Origin: Mesorhizobium sp. LMG 17147
Lineage (GTDB): Bacteria; Pseudomonadota; Alphaproteobacteria; Rhizobiales; Rhizobiaceae
NCBI RefSeq assembly: GCF_024297145.1
Contig: NZ_JANCTC010000003.1
Coordinates: 186,001-250,000 of the forward strand
Direction of reading: 5' to 3'
Length of the DNA: 64,000 nt
Below are positions 51,257 through 62,685 of this stretch, piece after piece; positions within the stretch are counted from its first letter, which is position 1; the number at the start of each line of letters is the position of its first letter. The notes beneath the pieces are model-generated. The model saw only the letters and a program-made list of their open reading frames with translations. It made no database searches and had not been told where the DNA came from. The position numbers were made by a program, and so were the translations under genes.

Positions 51257-51281
51257 GGAACCGATAGCCTCTTTGTGCGTT
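51257..51281 (+). promoter_or_regulatory. EcfG-type general-stress promoter ahead of otsA
   Basis: GGAAC (51257-51261), a 16-base spacer and CGTT (51278-51281) match the consensus of Rhizobiales EcfG sigma factors exactly. It lies about 100 bases before the otsA start. Trehalose genes are known members of the PhyR-EcfG general stress regulon. I found no second copy ahead of another gene in the window. Confidence 0.75.
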
Positions 51282-51381
51282 GCAAAATGGGCAGCGGGGG
51301 ATGCTGTCGTCGTCACACGGCAGCGAACCAGAAAAACAGATAAAAACGGCTATCGGCCGGCCGGAGGCGAGATCACATTCG

Positions 51382-53163
51382 ATGTCAGATTATACTGTAA
51401 ACCTGCTCTGGGTTTTGCTGATTGCAAGTTTTGGCTTTTCCGCTTTTGCCATTCTCCTATCGATATCCCGCCAGCGCCGCGGCCGCGCAACGGCGGCCGC
51501 ATACACGCCGAGCGAGGATGTCGCGTCGGAAGCGGCACGCAAGGTGCTGCGCGAGTTCGAAAAGAACGGCCAATCGGCCGATGCGGCACTGGTCACGTGG
51601 TCGCCCGACACCTTGCGCAAGATCCTGGCCGACGACCTGCCGGACGCACAGGTCATCGTGGTGTCCAACCGCGAACCCTACATCCACAACATCAAGGATG
51701 ACGGCGTGCAACTTTTAGTGCCGGCCAGCGGGCTGGTTTCGGCACTCGAGCCCATCACCCGCGCCTGTGCCGGCACCTGGATCGCCTATGGCGGCGGCAC
51801 GGCAGACCGCCTCACAGTCGACAAGGACGACCGGGTGCAGGTGCCGCCAGGCAATCCGTCCTACACGCTGCGCAGGGTCTGGCTGACGGAGGAGGAATAT
51901 CAGGGCTATTATCTGGGTTTCGCCAATGAGGGGCTATGGCCGCTTTGCCATATCGCCTTCACCCGCCCCGTGTTTCGCGCCTCGGACTGGGACGCCTACG
52001 AGGCCGTCAACCGCAAATTCGCCGATACGGTGGTTGCCGAAGCCCGCAACGAACGGCCGATCGTGCTGGTGCAGGACTACCATTTTGCGCTGCTGCCGCG
52101 CATGATTCGCCAGCGCCTGCCGGATGCGATAGTCATCACCTTCTGGCATATTCCCTGGCCCAATTCGGAAGTGTTCAGCATCTGTCCGTGGCGTGAGCGG
52201 ATCCTGGAGGGACTGCTCGGCAGTTCGATCATCGGCTTTCATACCCAATTCCATGCCAACAACTTCACCGAAAGTGTCGATCGCTTTCTGGAGAGCCGGA
52301 TAGAACGGGCAGACGCGGCAATCTCCTATGGCGGACAGACGACCTTGGTCCACGCCTATCCCATTTCCATAGAATGGCCGGCCCAATTGCTGGCAAAACT
52401 GCCGTCTGTGGAGGAGTGCCGCGCCCGTGTCCGCGACAGATTCGGCCTGTCAGCGGATACCAAACTGTGCATCGGAGTCGAGCGCCTCGACTACACGAAA
52501 GGCATTCTCGACCGCTTCCATGCCTTGGACGAATTGTTCACGAAATATCCCGAATGGATAGGCAAAGTGGTTTTCCTGCAGATCGCAGCCCCGAGCCGGG
52601 GGACATTGCCCGCCTACCAGCAACTCCACGACGAATGCCGCCGCTATGCCGACGAGCTCAACCGACGCTATGGCAGCGAGACATACAGTCCTATCCTGAT
52701 GGTCGCCGAACATCATCGGCAGGAGCAGGTCTACGAGGTCTATCGCGCCGCCGACATCTGCATGGTCACCAGCCTGCATGACGGCATGAACCTTGTCGCC
52801 AAGGAATTCGTCGCGGCGCGCGACGACGAACAAGGCGTGCTTTTGCTCAGCACCTTCGCCGGTGCCTCGCGCGAACTGCTGGAAGCACTGATCGTTAACC
52901 CTTACGATGCGGCCATGATGAGCGAGGCGCTGTTGCAGGCGCTGACGATGACGCCGGAAGAGCAGCGCGAACGTTTGCGGCCGATGCGTGAGATGGTCCG
53001 CGACAACAATGTCTACCGCTGGGCCGGCAGCATGCTGCTGGACGCCGCACGCCTGCGCAAACGCGGCGATCTCGACAGGGTGACCGGAACCGGCGAGCGC
53101 CCGCCATCGAACACCAACAACGTCATCTCGATGTTCGAGCGGGCACGGAAGGCAGCATCGTGA
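51382..53163 (+). CDS. otsA: Trehalose-6-phosphate synthase with N-terminal membrane segment
   Basis: A 593-residue GT20 enzyme making trehalose 6-phosphate from UDP-glucose and glucose 6-phosphate. Starting at [20 protein letters not shown], it has a transmembrane helix in residues 8-29 and about 60 polar residues before the catalytic domain at [15 protein letters not shown]. Active-site landmarks are [60 protein letters not shown] and [17 protein letters not shown]. It is over 100 residues longer than the usual OtsA (about 460-480). otsB starts at its stop codon (GTGA). Confidence 0.93.
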   Translation: MSDYTVNLLWVLLIASFGFSAFAILLSISRQRRGRATAAAYTPSEDVASEAARKVLREFEKNGQSADAALVTWSPDTLRKILADDLPDAQVIVVSNREPYIHNIKDDGVQLLVPASGLVSALEPITRACAGTWIAYGGGTADRLTVDKDDRVQVPPGNPSYTLRRVWLTEEEYQGYYLGFANEGLWPLCHIAFTRPVFRASDWDAYEAVNRKFADTVVAEARNERPIVLVQDYHFALLPRMIRQRLPDAIVITFWHIPWPNSEVFSICPWRERILEGLLGSSIIGFHTQFHANNFTESVDRFLESRIERADAAISYGGQTTLVHAYPISIEWPAQLLAKLPSVEECRARVRDRFGLSADTKLCIGVERLDYTKGILDRFHALDELFTKYPEWIGKVVFLQIAAPSRGTLPAYQQLHDECRRYADELNRRYGSETYSPILMVAEHHRQEQVYEVYRAADICMVTSLHDGMNLVAKEFVAARDDEQGVLLLSTFAGASRELLEALIVNPYDAAMMSEALLQALTMTPEEQRERLRPMREMVRDNNVYRWAGSMLLDAARLRKRGDLDRVTGTGERPPSNTNNVISMFERARKAAS

Positions 53164-54002
53164 AAAGCTTTGAACAACCGCCAGCGTTGAGCCTGTCGGA
53201 AGGGCAATGGGCGCTCTTCCTCGACATCGACGGAACCTTGCTGGAACACGCTGCCCATCCCGACGCGGTGTTTGTCGGCGAGGAATTGCGCAATCTGCTT
53301 GGACGCATCGAGCGGCGGCTGGATGGTGCGGTCGCTTTCATCACCGGCCGATCGATCCCCGCCGTGGACAAGCTGTTCCATCCGCTGAAGCTGCGGATCG
53401 CCGGACTGTATGGGCTGGAGCACCGGCTGACGCCGACCGGTCCGATCGATACCGCCGACGCGCCGGCCGACATCGCCGCCCTTGCCGACGAGATCGAGGC
53501 CGAACTGGGCAGCGGCAAGGTCTATGTCGAGCGCAAGGGGCCGGTCCTTGCCGTTCATACAAGAGCAGCACCGCAACTGCTTGCGCCCGCAATCCAGCTC
53601 GTCGAACAGGCATTGGCCCGGCTTCCGAAGGGTTATCGGGTGCTTCCGGGAAACGCCGGCGTCGAGCTCATGCCCCTGGAAGCCGTCAAAGGTGCAGCCA
53701 TCCGGCGTTTTATGGACATTCCGCCCTTTGTCGGCCGGCGGCCGATATTCCTCGGAGACGATACATCGGACGAACACGGTTTCGAGGCGATCAATGAAAT
53801 TGGCGGCATCTCCATCCGCGTGAAGCCGAACGGGCCGACGGCCGCAAACTATGCCCTCGACGACGTGACCGGCGCAATAGCCTGGCTCAAGGCCAGTTTC
53901 GAGACATCGGCGGTCTCCGGTGCTCGACCGGCCGACAAGCAGGCAGAGACCGAATCAAGGGCGAAGATCAACATCGCAGCCACGGCATCGTCCGGCCGAT
54001 AA
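53160..54002 (+). CDS. otsB: Trehalose-6-phosphate phosphatase
   Basis: A 280-residue HAD phosphatase that completes trehalose synthesis. The GTG start at 53160 overlaps the otsA stop. Motif I is LFLDIDGTLLEHAAHP, AFITGRSIPAVDKLFHPLKL is motif II, and GLYGLEHRL lies in the cap. Lys is in VERKGPVLAVHTR, and FLGDDTSDEHGFEAINEIGG is motif IV. The C-terminal tail of about 25 residues is polar. Coupled translation with otsA is expected. A rhizobial trehalose cluster under general stress control is the likely role. Confidence 0.93.
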   Translation: MKSFEQPPALSLSEGQWALFLDIDGTLLEHAAHPDAVFVGEELRNLLGRIERRLDGAVAFITGRSIPAVDKLFHPLKLRIAGLYGLEHRLTPTGPIDTADAPADIAALADEIEAELGSGKVYVERKGPVLAVHTRAAPQLLAPAIQLVEQALARLPKGYRVLPGNAGVELMPLEAVKGAAIRRFMDIPPFVGRRPIFLGDDTSDEHGFEAINEIGGISIRVKPNGPTAANYALDDVTGAIAWLKASFETSAVSGARPADKQAETESRAKINIAATASSGR

Positions 54003-54129
54003 GCGCGGTTCTCATTGAATGTCTTTAAGGCCAAAGCCGGCAAATCGTCTGCTTGCCGGTTCCCCTGCGTCAGGCTTAACCTGCTGCCATGCGTGGAGGC
54101 GCGTGCCATAACGAGGGGAGGACATAGCA

Positions 54130-55587
54130 ATGACCATACAAGGCGCATCACCGGACCTGTACAATGACGATCTCGCCCCGGCGAAGGTTCGAAACTGGGG
54201 ACCGTTCTCGATCTTCAACGTCTGGACGTCGGATGTCCACAGCCTGTGGGGCTACTATCTGGCGGCCAGCCTGTTCCTGTTTTGCGGCGGCTTCGTCAAC
54301 TTCATCATCGCCATCGGTATCGGTTCGCTGATCATCTATGCATTGATGAACATGGTCGGCTATGCCGGCGTGAAGACCGGGGTTCCCTACCCTGTCCTAG
54401 CGCGTGCCTCCTTCGGCATCTGGGGCGCCAACATACCGGCGCTGGTGCGCGCCATAGTCGCCTGCTTTTGGTACGGCGCGCAGACGGCGGCTGCCTCAGG
54501 CGCGATCGTAGCTCTGCTGATCCGCTCGCAATGGTTCGCCGACTTCAACCAGAGCACACATTTCCTCGGCCACTCCGGGCTCGAGGTGATCTGCTTCGCC
54601 GTCATCTGGGCGCTGCAGCTCCTGATCATCCAGAAGGGCATGGAAACGGTGCGCCGCTTCCAGGATTGGGCCGGACCGGCGGTGTGGGTGATGATGCTGA
54701 TCCTGGCCATCTATCTTTGCATCAAGGCAGGCACCTTCGCATTCACCAGCGACATCCCGATGGATGTGCTGCTGGAAAAGACGAAGGACGCGGGCGTGCC
54801 GGGCACGCCGGGCTCCTGGACCTCGCTGTTTGCGGTGGCGGCTATCTGGGTGACCTATTTCTCCGCCCTCTATCTCAACTTCTGCGATTTCGCCCGCTAT
54901 GCGCCGGACAAGGCATCGCTGCGCAAGGGCAACATCTGGGGCCTGCCGGTCAATCTCATCCTGTTCTCGCTTGTCGCCGGCGTCACCACGATCGCCGCCT
55001 TCGACGTTTATGGCGAAGTGCTGCTGCATCCCGACCAGATCTCGGCGAAGTTCGACAGCTGGTTCCTGGCGGCGCTCGCAGCGCTGACTTTTGCGGTGGC
55101 GACGCTCGGCATCAATGTGGTGGCGAACTTCGTGTCGCCAGCCTTCGACTTCTCCAACGTCTTTCCACGCCAGATCGACTTCAAGAAGGGCGGTTACATC
55201 GCGGCGTTGATAGCGCTTGTGCTTTATCCTTTCGCGCCCTGGGAAGGCAGTGCTGCCTCGTTCGTCAACATCATCGGCGCGACGATGGGGCCGATCTTCG
55301 GCGTGATGATGGTCGACTATTACCTGATCCGGAAGGGCGAGGTCGACGTCGAGGCGCTCTACAGGGAGAATGGCGAATTCCGCTTCCAGGGCGGCTGGCA
55401 TGTCAATGCCTTCATCGCCGCCGGCATCGGCGCGGTCTTCTCCTCGATCCTGCCCAACTTCACCAGTCTGCTGCCGTCATGGTGGGGCGTCTATGGCTGG
55501 TTCTTCGGCGTGGCAATTGCCGGCGTCATCTATTACGTGCTGCGCACGATGGCACTCGGTGCCGGAGCCAGGATAGCCAAGGCTTGA
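54130..55587 (+). CDS. NCS1-family nucleobase/cation symporter
   Basis: A 485-residue membrane transporter with twelve predicted helices. NDDLAPAKVRNWGPFSIFNV, then WTSDVHSLWGYYLAASLFLF, the GVPYPVLARASFGIWGANIP segment and the later DYYLIRKGEVDVEALYREN are characteristic of NCS1 carriers such as Mhp1, uracil and allantoin permeases. The substrate may be a pyrimidine, purine, hydantoin or allantoin. It is separated from otsB by 127 bases and is followed by a strong hairpin. Confidence 0.9.
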   Translation: MTIQGASPDLYNDDLAPAKVRNWGPFSIFNVWTSDVHSLWGYYLAASLFLFCGGFVNFIIAIGIGSLIIYALMNMVGYAGVKTGVPYPVLARASFGIWGANIPALVRAIVACFWYGAQTAAASGAIVALLIRSQWFADFNQSTHFLGHSGLEVICFAVIWALQLLIIQKGMETVRRFQDWAGPAVWVMMLILAIYLCIKAGTFAFTSDIPMDVLLEKTKDAGVPGTPGSWTSLFAVAAIWVTYFSALYLNFCDFARYAPDKASLRKGNIWGLPVNLILFSLVAGVTTIAAFDVYGEVLLHPDQISAKFDSWFLAALAALTFAVATLGINVVANFVSPAFDFSNVFPRQIDFKKGGYIAALIALVLYPFAPWEGSAASFVNIIGATMGPIFGVMMVDYYLIRKGEVDVEALYRENGEFRFQGGWHVNAFIAAGIGAVFSSILPNFTSLLPSWWGVYGWFFGVAIAGVIYYVLRTMALGAGARIAKA

Positions 55588-55593
55588 GCGATT

Positions 55594-55615
55594 CGGGGCG
55601 GCGCAAGCCGCCCCG
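55594..55615. terminator. Bidirectional hairpin terminator
   Basis: A 9-bp GC stem (CGGGGCGGC with its complement) with a GCAA loop lies between the convergent NCS1 transporter and DUF1697 genes, six bases after the NCS1 stop. The T-run is weak (TTCATT), so efficiency on the plus strand is uncertain. Confidence 0.65.
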
Positions 55616-55616
55616 T

Positions 55617-56156
55617 TCATTCTGCGACCATCTCGGCCAGGCGGCGTACGGTGTTCCAGTTGCGCGAGGTGCCGATGCCCAGGCGTTTGTGACTGACCGC
55701 TGCAAGCAGCCGCGAACTCGGCGTCTCGCGCGAAAAGACGATCCAGATGTCGCCGCCGACAATCCGCAGCTTCTCGCCCTTGCCGGCATAGGCCTCAAGC
55801 GCCGCGGCGGACTCGTCGCGAACGGGCGCCCGCATCACGCGCACCGCCACCTGGTCCGCGGCCTCAGCCGATTCAGCTGGGAACGGATTGCCGGCCGCCA
55901 GCCTCAGCCAGCCGTCGGCGCGGCGCACGATTATGTCGACGTGGCGGCCGAAAGTCTTTGCGAACGCCGCCTCCAGCCGCTGCTCCAACGCCGCAAGTTC
56001 TGTTTCTTGCACCTCGAAAACAAGATTGCCGGTCGCCACCAGCGTGCGCGGGTTATTCAGGCCCAGGTCCTCGGCCATCGCCTTCAGATCGGACATGACG
56101 ACCCGCCGCCCCTCGCCCAGGACAACGCTGTAGAGCAGCGCGACGTAAGTTTGCAT
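55617..56156 (-). CDS. DUF1697 domain-containing protein
   Basis: A 179-residue protein. The start ATG at 56156 gives MQTYVALLYSVVLGEGRRVV, then MSDLKAMAEDLGLNNPRTLV, ATGNLVFEVQETELAALEQR, and a C-terminal LGIGTSRNWNTVRRLAEMV. These are the classic landmarks of DUF1697. The function of this family is not known. The frame is open for 65 further codons upstream, but they lie inside pyrG. It follows pyrG on the same strand by 11 bases and may share its transcript. Confidence 0.9.
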   Translation of the reverse strand: MQTYVALLYSVVLGEGRRVVMSDLKAMAEDLGLNNPRTLVATGNLVFEVQETELAALEQRLEAAFAKTFGRHVDIIVRRADGWLRLAAGNPFPAESAEAADQVAVRVMRAPVRDESAAALEAYAGKGEKLRIVGGDIWIVFSRETPSSRLLAAVSHKRLGIGTSRNWNTVRRLAEMVAE

Positions 56157-56167
56157 GGGCGGCCAGT

Positions 56168-57808
<1,641 letters not shown>

Positions 57809-57897
57809 TTAACGCGGCCGAATTGATTCCGCCAGAGAAAAAACCGCCGCGAAGGCTTTTTCCCAAGAAGGCGCTCTGGTCGTTGGCGTATCAAAAC

Positions 57898-57924
57898 AAA
57901 AGGGCCGGCGAGGCCGGCCCTTTT
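57898..57924 (-). terminator. Rho-independent terminator after the ErfK-like L,D-transpeptidase gene
   Basis: A perfect 12-bp stem (AAAAGGGCCGGC with its complement) and a 3-base loop end in TTTTGTTTTG on the minus strand. It ends the transpeptidase transcript before pyrG. Confidence 0.9.
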
Positions 57925-57943
57925 GGCACGATCTGTCAAAGCG

Positions 57944-59068
57944 TCAGATGATGACGACTTTGGTGCCTACTTTCACCCGGCGGTAAAGGTCCATGACGTG
58001 CTCGTTGATCATGCGGAAGCAGCCATTGGAGGCGCTGGTTCCGATCGACTGCGGCGCGATGGTGCCGTGAATGCGCAGGTGGGTATCCTTCTTGCCGTCG
58101 TAAAGATAGATGGCGCGCGCACCGAGCGGATTGTCGCCGCCGCCGGGCATGCCGTCCTTGTACTGGCCATAGTGCTTGGGTTCGCGCTTTTGCATATCCA
58201 GCGTCGGAATCCAGCGCGGCCATTCCTGCTTGTCGCCTACGGCAACCGTACCCTTGAACTGCAGGCCTTCCCGGCCGACCGCGATGGCATAACGGCGGGC
58301 GGTTGACGATGATTCGACGAGGTAGAGACGGCGAGCGCTGGTATCGATGACGATGGTGCCCGGGTTGTAGCCAGTGAATTCGACCTCCTGCGGCACGAAT
58401 TCCGGCTTGACCTTGAACTGCCGCTTGGCCTGCTTCCTTTCGAGCGCGGCGTCGAGCGCGCGTGTTTCCGGAAGCAGCGACATTGACGACGAAGATGTGC
58501 CGCCGAACAGTCCCGCGAACAGCCCGACGCTCTGCGGCTTCTGCCCCACCGGTTCGCTGCGCAATTCGCCGTTGTTGCCGGTCAGGGCAACGTTCATAGC
58601 CTCGGCCGGGATCGGCTCGGCCGACTGGATCGGCGCAATGGGCGCAATCGGTTCGATGATGTTGAGGGTCTTCTTCTTCTTGGCTGGCGTAGCGTCAGCC
58701 ACCTTCGCCGCCGCGAGCGGCTGGCTCTTCTTGGCAAGGAATGCCTGCCGTTCCGCATCGGCTTTGGCTTTCGCCGCCTCCCGCATCGCCAGCTTCCTGG
58801 CTTCGAGTGCCTTGGCGCGAGCGGCTTCCTTGTCGGCTGCGATCTTGGCTTCGATCTTGCGGATCTGCGCAAGGTCGTCCGGCGTCGGATCTTTCTTCTT
58901 CTTGAGGAGCTTCAATTGCGCCGCATCGCTTTTGGCAGCGACGTTGACGACGTCGGTTGTTGCTGCGGCTTTATGGGCCGAGTTTGCCGTCGGCATGGCC
59001 GCGTAAGCGGGCGCACCTAGGCTGAGCACGGCACAAAGGCCGGCAAAAATGAAGCTGCGAAGCTGCAT
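57944..59068 (-). CDS. L,D-transpeptidase, ErfK/YbiS type
   Basis: A 374-residue protein with a signal peptide (MQLRSFIFAGLCAVLSLGAP ending near YAAMP). A long charged Ala/Lys-rich coiled-coil stretch follows (about 45-150, including KIEAKIAADKEAARAKALEA). The catalytic YkuD domain is C-terminal. It starts near FTGYNPGTIVIDTSARRLYL, contains RIHGTIAPQSIGTSAS, and ends in SNGCFRMINEHVMDLYRRV with nucleophile Cys350. The start at 59068 is placed at the signal peptide; the frame stays open upstream without resemblance. The Lys-rich arm may bind the cell wall or act as a spacer. The other transpeptidase of the window is the YcbB type. Confidence 0.9.
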   Translation of the reverse strand: MQLRSFIFAGLCAVLSLGAPAYAAMPTANSAHKAAATTDVVNVAAKSDAAQLKLLKKKKDPTPDDLAQIRKIEAKIAADKEAARAKALEARKLAMREAAKAKADAERQAFLAKKSQPLAAAKVADATPAKKKKTLNIIEPIAPIAPIQSAEPIPAEAMNVALTGNNGELRSEPVGQKPQSVGLFAGLFGGTSSSSMSLLPETRALDAALERKQAKRQFKVKPEFVPQEVEFTGYNPGTIVIDTSARRLYLVESSSTARRYAIAVGREGLQFKGTVAVGDKQEWPRWIPTLDMQKREPKHYGQYKDGMPGGGDNPLGARAIYLYDGKKDTHLRIHGTIAPQSIGTSASNGCFRMINEHVMDLYRRVKVGTKVVII

Positions 59069-59267
59069 GGGGAAGATCCGATCGTTCAATGCTTGTTGCC
59101 CACGGCATCGCCCGGCGCCCCCCAAGGACGCCGAGAATGCCGCGTGCAACCTATAATCGATTAGCCGGAAGCGCCTCAAGCGCGCGGTGCGGTCGAATCT
59201 TCGTGATCGTGCGGCATTTGCCGCGACTGTGTTCAAACGACAACAGATCGCGGCATAAGATGCCCGA

Positions 59268-59720
59268 TTACTGGTTGGGGACCTGCGGCGTGGCCGGCGC
59301 GGTGGCGCCGTTTGTCGCTGGCGGCGTCGCCGGAGCGGTTGCCGGCGGCGTCGTTGCCGCGCCATTGCCGGACGGCGGGGTCGGCGCCGTGGTGCCCGAA
59401 GGCGGCGTCGGCGTCGTGGTTCCGGGCAATTGGTTGAGTACGCCCTTGCCTGCCCCGTCCGAGGTCGCAGGCACGCGATCGAGAATGTCGATCGGCTTCT
59501 CGCCATAGCGCGCTACGATCGACAGTGTCAGCGACGTGACGAAGAAAGCTGCGGCCAGGATCGCCGTCGCCCGCGTCAGCGCATTGGCGGCGCCACGCGC
59601 GGTCATGAAGCCCGATCCGCCGCCGATGCCGAGGCCGCCGCCTTCGGAGCGCTGCAGCAGCACCACGCCGACAAGCGCGAGCACGACCATGAGGTGGACG
59701 ACGATCAGTACGGTTTCCAT
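59268..59720 (-). CDS. secG: Preprotein translocase subunit SecG
   Basis: A 150-residue SecG. Two membrane helices (VLIVVHLMVVLALVGVVLLQ and ATAILAAAFFVTSLTLSIVA) flank the conserved cytosolic loop RSEGGGLGIGGGSGFMTARG and AANALTRATA. The C-terminus is an extended Pro/Thr/Ala-rich low-complexity tail (about residues 100-150). Such tails are common in Rhizobiales SecG and variable in length. SecG assists SecYE during export. The upstream gene on the same strand is tpiA. Confidence 0.95.
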   Translation of the reverse strand: METVLIVVHLMVVLALVGVVLLQRSEGGGLGIGGGSGFMTARGAANALTRATAILAAAFFVTSLTLSIVARYGEKPIDILDRVPATSDGAGKGVLNQLPGTTTPTPPSGTTAPTPPSGNGAATTPPATAPATPPATNGATAPATPQVPNQ

Positions 59721-59883
59721 AATTTATCCTGGCAAGGCCTGGTGCGGCCGCTGATTTGGAGGCGGCTCAATACAATGCTTTGACGGCATTTCCAAGCCCG
59801 TGGCCGGAATATGGGAAGCAATGCGTCCTTTGCAACGATTTCGGCGCCGGCCATCCGCTCAAATGCAGCAAGCAGCCCTTGTA

Positions 59884-60651
59884 TCAAGCGATGTTTCGAT
59901 AGGCTTCCGCGATGCCGAGGAAGTCCGCCGCCTTCAGGCTGGCGCCGCCGACCAGCGCGCCATCGACATTCCTGACGCCGAGCAACTCGACGGCATTGGA
60001 CGGCTTGACCGAGCCGCCGTAGAGAATGCGCATCTTGGCCGCCGTATTGCCGAGCTTCCGTGCCAGCTCGTCGCGGATATGCGCATGTGCCTCGGCGACG
60101 TCGGCGGCGGTTGGGGTCAAGCCGGTCCCGATCGCCCATATCGGCTCATAGGCAATGACGGTGTTGGAAGCCGTGGCGTTTGGCGGGACCGAGCCAGCGA
60201 CCTGGCGCGACAGCACGTCGAGCGTGGCTCCTGCTTCGCGTTCGGCTCTTGTCTCACCAATGCAGATGATGGCCACCAGCCCGGCACGCCATGCGGCGGA
60301 GGCCTTGGCCTGGACCAAGGCATCGTCCTCCTTGCGATCGGCGCGGCATTCGGAATGGCCGACAATGACATGGCTGGCTCCTGCATCCTTCAGCATCTCG
60401 GCCGAAATGCAGCCGGTATAGGCGCCGCTTTCCTCGGTGTGGCAATCCTCCCCGCCGGCCCGCACCGGTGTGCGCGACAGAATCTCGGCGGCGTGCGCAA
60501 GTAAGGTCGCCGGCACGCAGAGCACCGCTTCGGTCTCGGCGTCAAGCCCGCTCATGAAGCCGTTGCCGATCATCCTGAGCTCGTTGAGCGAGGCGCTGGT
60601 ACCGTTCATTTTCCAGTTGCCGGCGACGAGCGGGCGGATTCCAGGCGTCAT
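59884..60651 (-). CDS. tpiA: Triosephosphate isomerase
   Basis: A 255-residue TIM barrel converting dihydroxyacetone phosphate and glyceraldehyde 3-phosphate. The start at 60651 gives [20 protein letters not shown] with the catalytic Asn and Lys in GNWKMN. The catalytic His is in [10 protein letters not shown], the catalytic Glu in [14 protein letters not shown], and the phosphate loop is YGGSVKPSN. The usual length is met. An upstream in-frame extension is unlike the family. Divergent from the PpiD-like gene. Confidence 0.97.
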   Translation of the reverse strand: MTPGIRPLVAGNWKMNGTSASLNELRMIGNGFMSGLDAETEAVLCVPATLLAHAAEILSRTPVRAGGEDCHTEESGAYTGCISAEMLKDAGASHVIVGHSECRADRKEDDALVQAKASAAWRAGLVAIICIGETRAEREAGATLDVLSRQVAGSVPPNATASNTVIAYEPIWAIGTGLTPTAADVAEAHAHIRDELARKLGNTAAKMRILYGGSVKPSNAVELLGVRNVDGALVGGASLKAADFLGIAEAYRNIA

Positions 60652-60792
60652 GGGATTGTTTCTCCGGGCAATTTCCAGCTGGCCCTCACTATCAAAATCA
60701 GGCCACAAAGCAATCGACAGTGAGCAGGAAGGGCGCTATTGCGCTTGTTTCAGACTCGGCGCATGCGAAATGCGCAAAAATCGGAAGTACTC

Positions 60793-62685
60793 ATGCTTGG
60801 TATGTTGAGAAGTGCGGCGGGGACCTGGGTCGCGAAACTGCTGCTGTCATTGTTGGTGTTGAGCTTCGCCGTCTGGGGTATCTCGGGACGGCTGATGGGC
60901 GGTCTTGCCGGCCATGACGCCGTGATCACGGCCGGAGGCACCAAGGTCTCTATCAACGAATACCGCCTCGCCTACGATCGCCAGCTCAGCGTCATGTCGC
61001 AGCAATTCGGCCAGCGCATCAGCCGTGAGCAGGCGACGGCGCTCGGCATCGACAACCAGGTGCTGGCGCAACTCGTATCGGGTGCCGTCCTCGACGAGCA
61101 GGCCCGCAAGCTCGGCCTCGGCCTGTCCAAGGACCGGCTCGCCGAACTGACGCGTGAAGACCCGGCGTTCAAAGGGCCTGCCGGAACCTTCGACAGGAGA
61201 ACGTTCGAGTACCTGCTTCGGCAGATCGGCATGCGGCCGGAAGACTATTTGAAGAACCGCGCCCAGGTCGCGGTCCGCCAGCAGATCGTCGAGGCGGTTT
61301 CGGACGGCCTCAAGGCCCCTGATACATTCTTCAAGGCGGTCGCGCTCTATCGCGGCGAAGATCGCACCATCGACTACCTGACCTTGCCGAAATCGCTTGT
61401 CGAGCCGATAGAAGCGCCGTCCGACAGCGTGCTTTCGGCCTATTTCGAGGAAAACAAGAAAACCTACGCCGCTCCCGAATACCGCAAGTTCTCCTATGTC
61501 AGGCTCGAGCCGGAAGACATCATGGATTTGAGCGCGGTGACCGACCAACAGGTCAGCGACGACTACAACAAGAACAAGGCGCGCTACACCACGCCGGAGA
61601 TGCGCACCATCGAGCAGCTTGTATTCAAGACGCCTGATGCCGCAAAGGCGGCGCTCGATTCGCTCAGGACCGGCGCGACCTTCGACAAGATCGTCGCCGC
61701 CGAGGGCAAGACCCCGGCCGACACGCTGCTCGGCACGCTGGCCAAGGACAAGATCGCTGACAAGGCGGTCGCCGACGCTGCCTTCAAGCTCAACGTCAAT
61801 GAGGTCAGCCCGGTCGTACAAGGCGCATTTGGTCCCGTTCTGCTGCGTGTCACCGAGATCAAGCCGGAAGTGGTGAAGCCGCTGGCCGAAGTATCCGAGC
61901 AGATCCGCAAGGACCTGGCACTGGGCGAGGCAAGCCGCATCTTGCTGGACGTGCACGACAATTACGAGGATACGCGCGCCTCGGGCAGTTCGCTCGCCGA
62001 GGCAGCCGCCAAATTGAAGCTGAAGGTCGTCACCATCGACGCCATCGACCGCACCGGCCAACGGCCGGATGGAAGCATCGTCAAAGACCTGCCGGAATCG
62101 CCGGCGCTCATCAAGGCGGTGTTCGAATCCGAACCCGGAACCGACAATGAAGGTCTCACCACCGCCGATAACGGCTTCGTCTTCTACGACGTGAGCGCGA
62201 TCACGCCGGCCCGTGACCGCACATTGGACGAAGTCCGCCAGAAGGTCGTGGCCGACTGGACCGCGGCGGAGACCACCAAACGGCTCACCGCAAAAGCACA
62301 AGAGCTCGAGAAGCGTCTCAAGGCCGGCGCCACGCTCGAGGTGATCGCCGGTGAGCTCAAGCTCGAAAAGCAGACCAAGCGCGGCGTCAAGCGCGATGCT
62401 GACGACGTCGATTTCGGCAAGGAAGGGGCCGCCGCGATGTTCGGCGTCGGCGAAGGCGGCACCGGGCTGATCCCCTCGCCCACCGGCGACGGACAGATCC
62501 TGTTCAAGGTTGCCGAGGTATTCGAGCCCGCCGGGGCCGACGCCAGCTCAGTACCCCAGGACGCACAGAAATCCTTCACATCCGGCATGTCCGACGACCT
62601 GCTCGACCAGTTGGTAGCGCAGTTGCAGACGCAATATGACGTCCGCATCGATCAGACGGCCGTAACCCAAGCCCTGGCCAGATGA
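60793..62685 (+). CDS. Peptidyl-prolyl isomerase, PpiD/SurA-like membrane foldase
   Basis: A 630-residue periplasmic chaperone anchored by one N-terminal helix ([20 protein letters not shown]). A SurA_N-like domain follows (about 40-190: [58 protein letters not shown]). Parvulin-like parts lie in 270-370 and a further PPIase-like region up to the C-terminus. The start at 60793 ([13 protein letters not shown]) matches the family. PpiD assists newly secreted outer-membrane proteins near the Sec exit. It overlaps trpD by four bases, a linkage common in Rhizobiales. Confidence 0.9.
   Translation: MLGMLRSAAGTWVAKLLLSLLVLSFAVWGISGRLMGGLAGHDAVITAGGTKVSINEYRLAYDRQLSVMSQQFGQRISREQATALGIDNQVLAQLVSGAVLDEQARKLGLGLSKDRLAELTREDPAFKGPAGTFDRRTFEYLLRQIGMRPEDYLKNRAQVAVRQQIVEAVSDGLKAPDTFFKAVALYRGEDRTIDYLTLPKSLVEPIEAPSDSVLSAYFEENKKTYAAPEYRKFSYVRLEPEDIMDLSAVTDQQVSDDYNKNKARYTTPEMRTIEQLVFKTPDAAKAALDSLRTGATFDKIVAAEGKTPADTLLGTLAKDKIADKAVADAAFKLNVNEVSPVVQGAFGPVLLRVTEIKPEVVKPLAEVSEQIRKDLALGEASRILLDVHDNYEDTRASGSSLAEAAAKLKLKVVTIDAIDRTGQRPDGSIVKDLPESPALIKAVFESEPGTDNEGLTTADNGFVFYDVSAITPARDRTLDEVRQKVVADWTAAETTKRLTAKAQELEKRLKAGATLEVIAGELKLEKQTKRGVKRDADDVDFGKEGAAAMFGVGEGGTGLIPSPTGDGQILFKVAEVFEPAGADASSVPQDAQKSFTSGMSDDLLDQLVAQLQTQYDVRIDQTAVTQALAR

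Noticed and set aside
49004..51316. Minus-strand open frame of 770 codons opposite the amylo-alpha-1,6-glucosidase gene
   Set aside because: Very long antisense frames are expected opposite GC-rich genes. The sense gene has all family motifs and the antisense translation is repetitive in His/Arg/Gly without domains.
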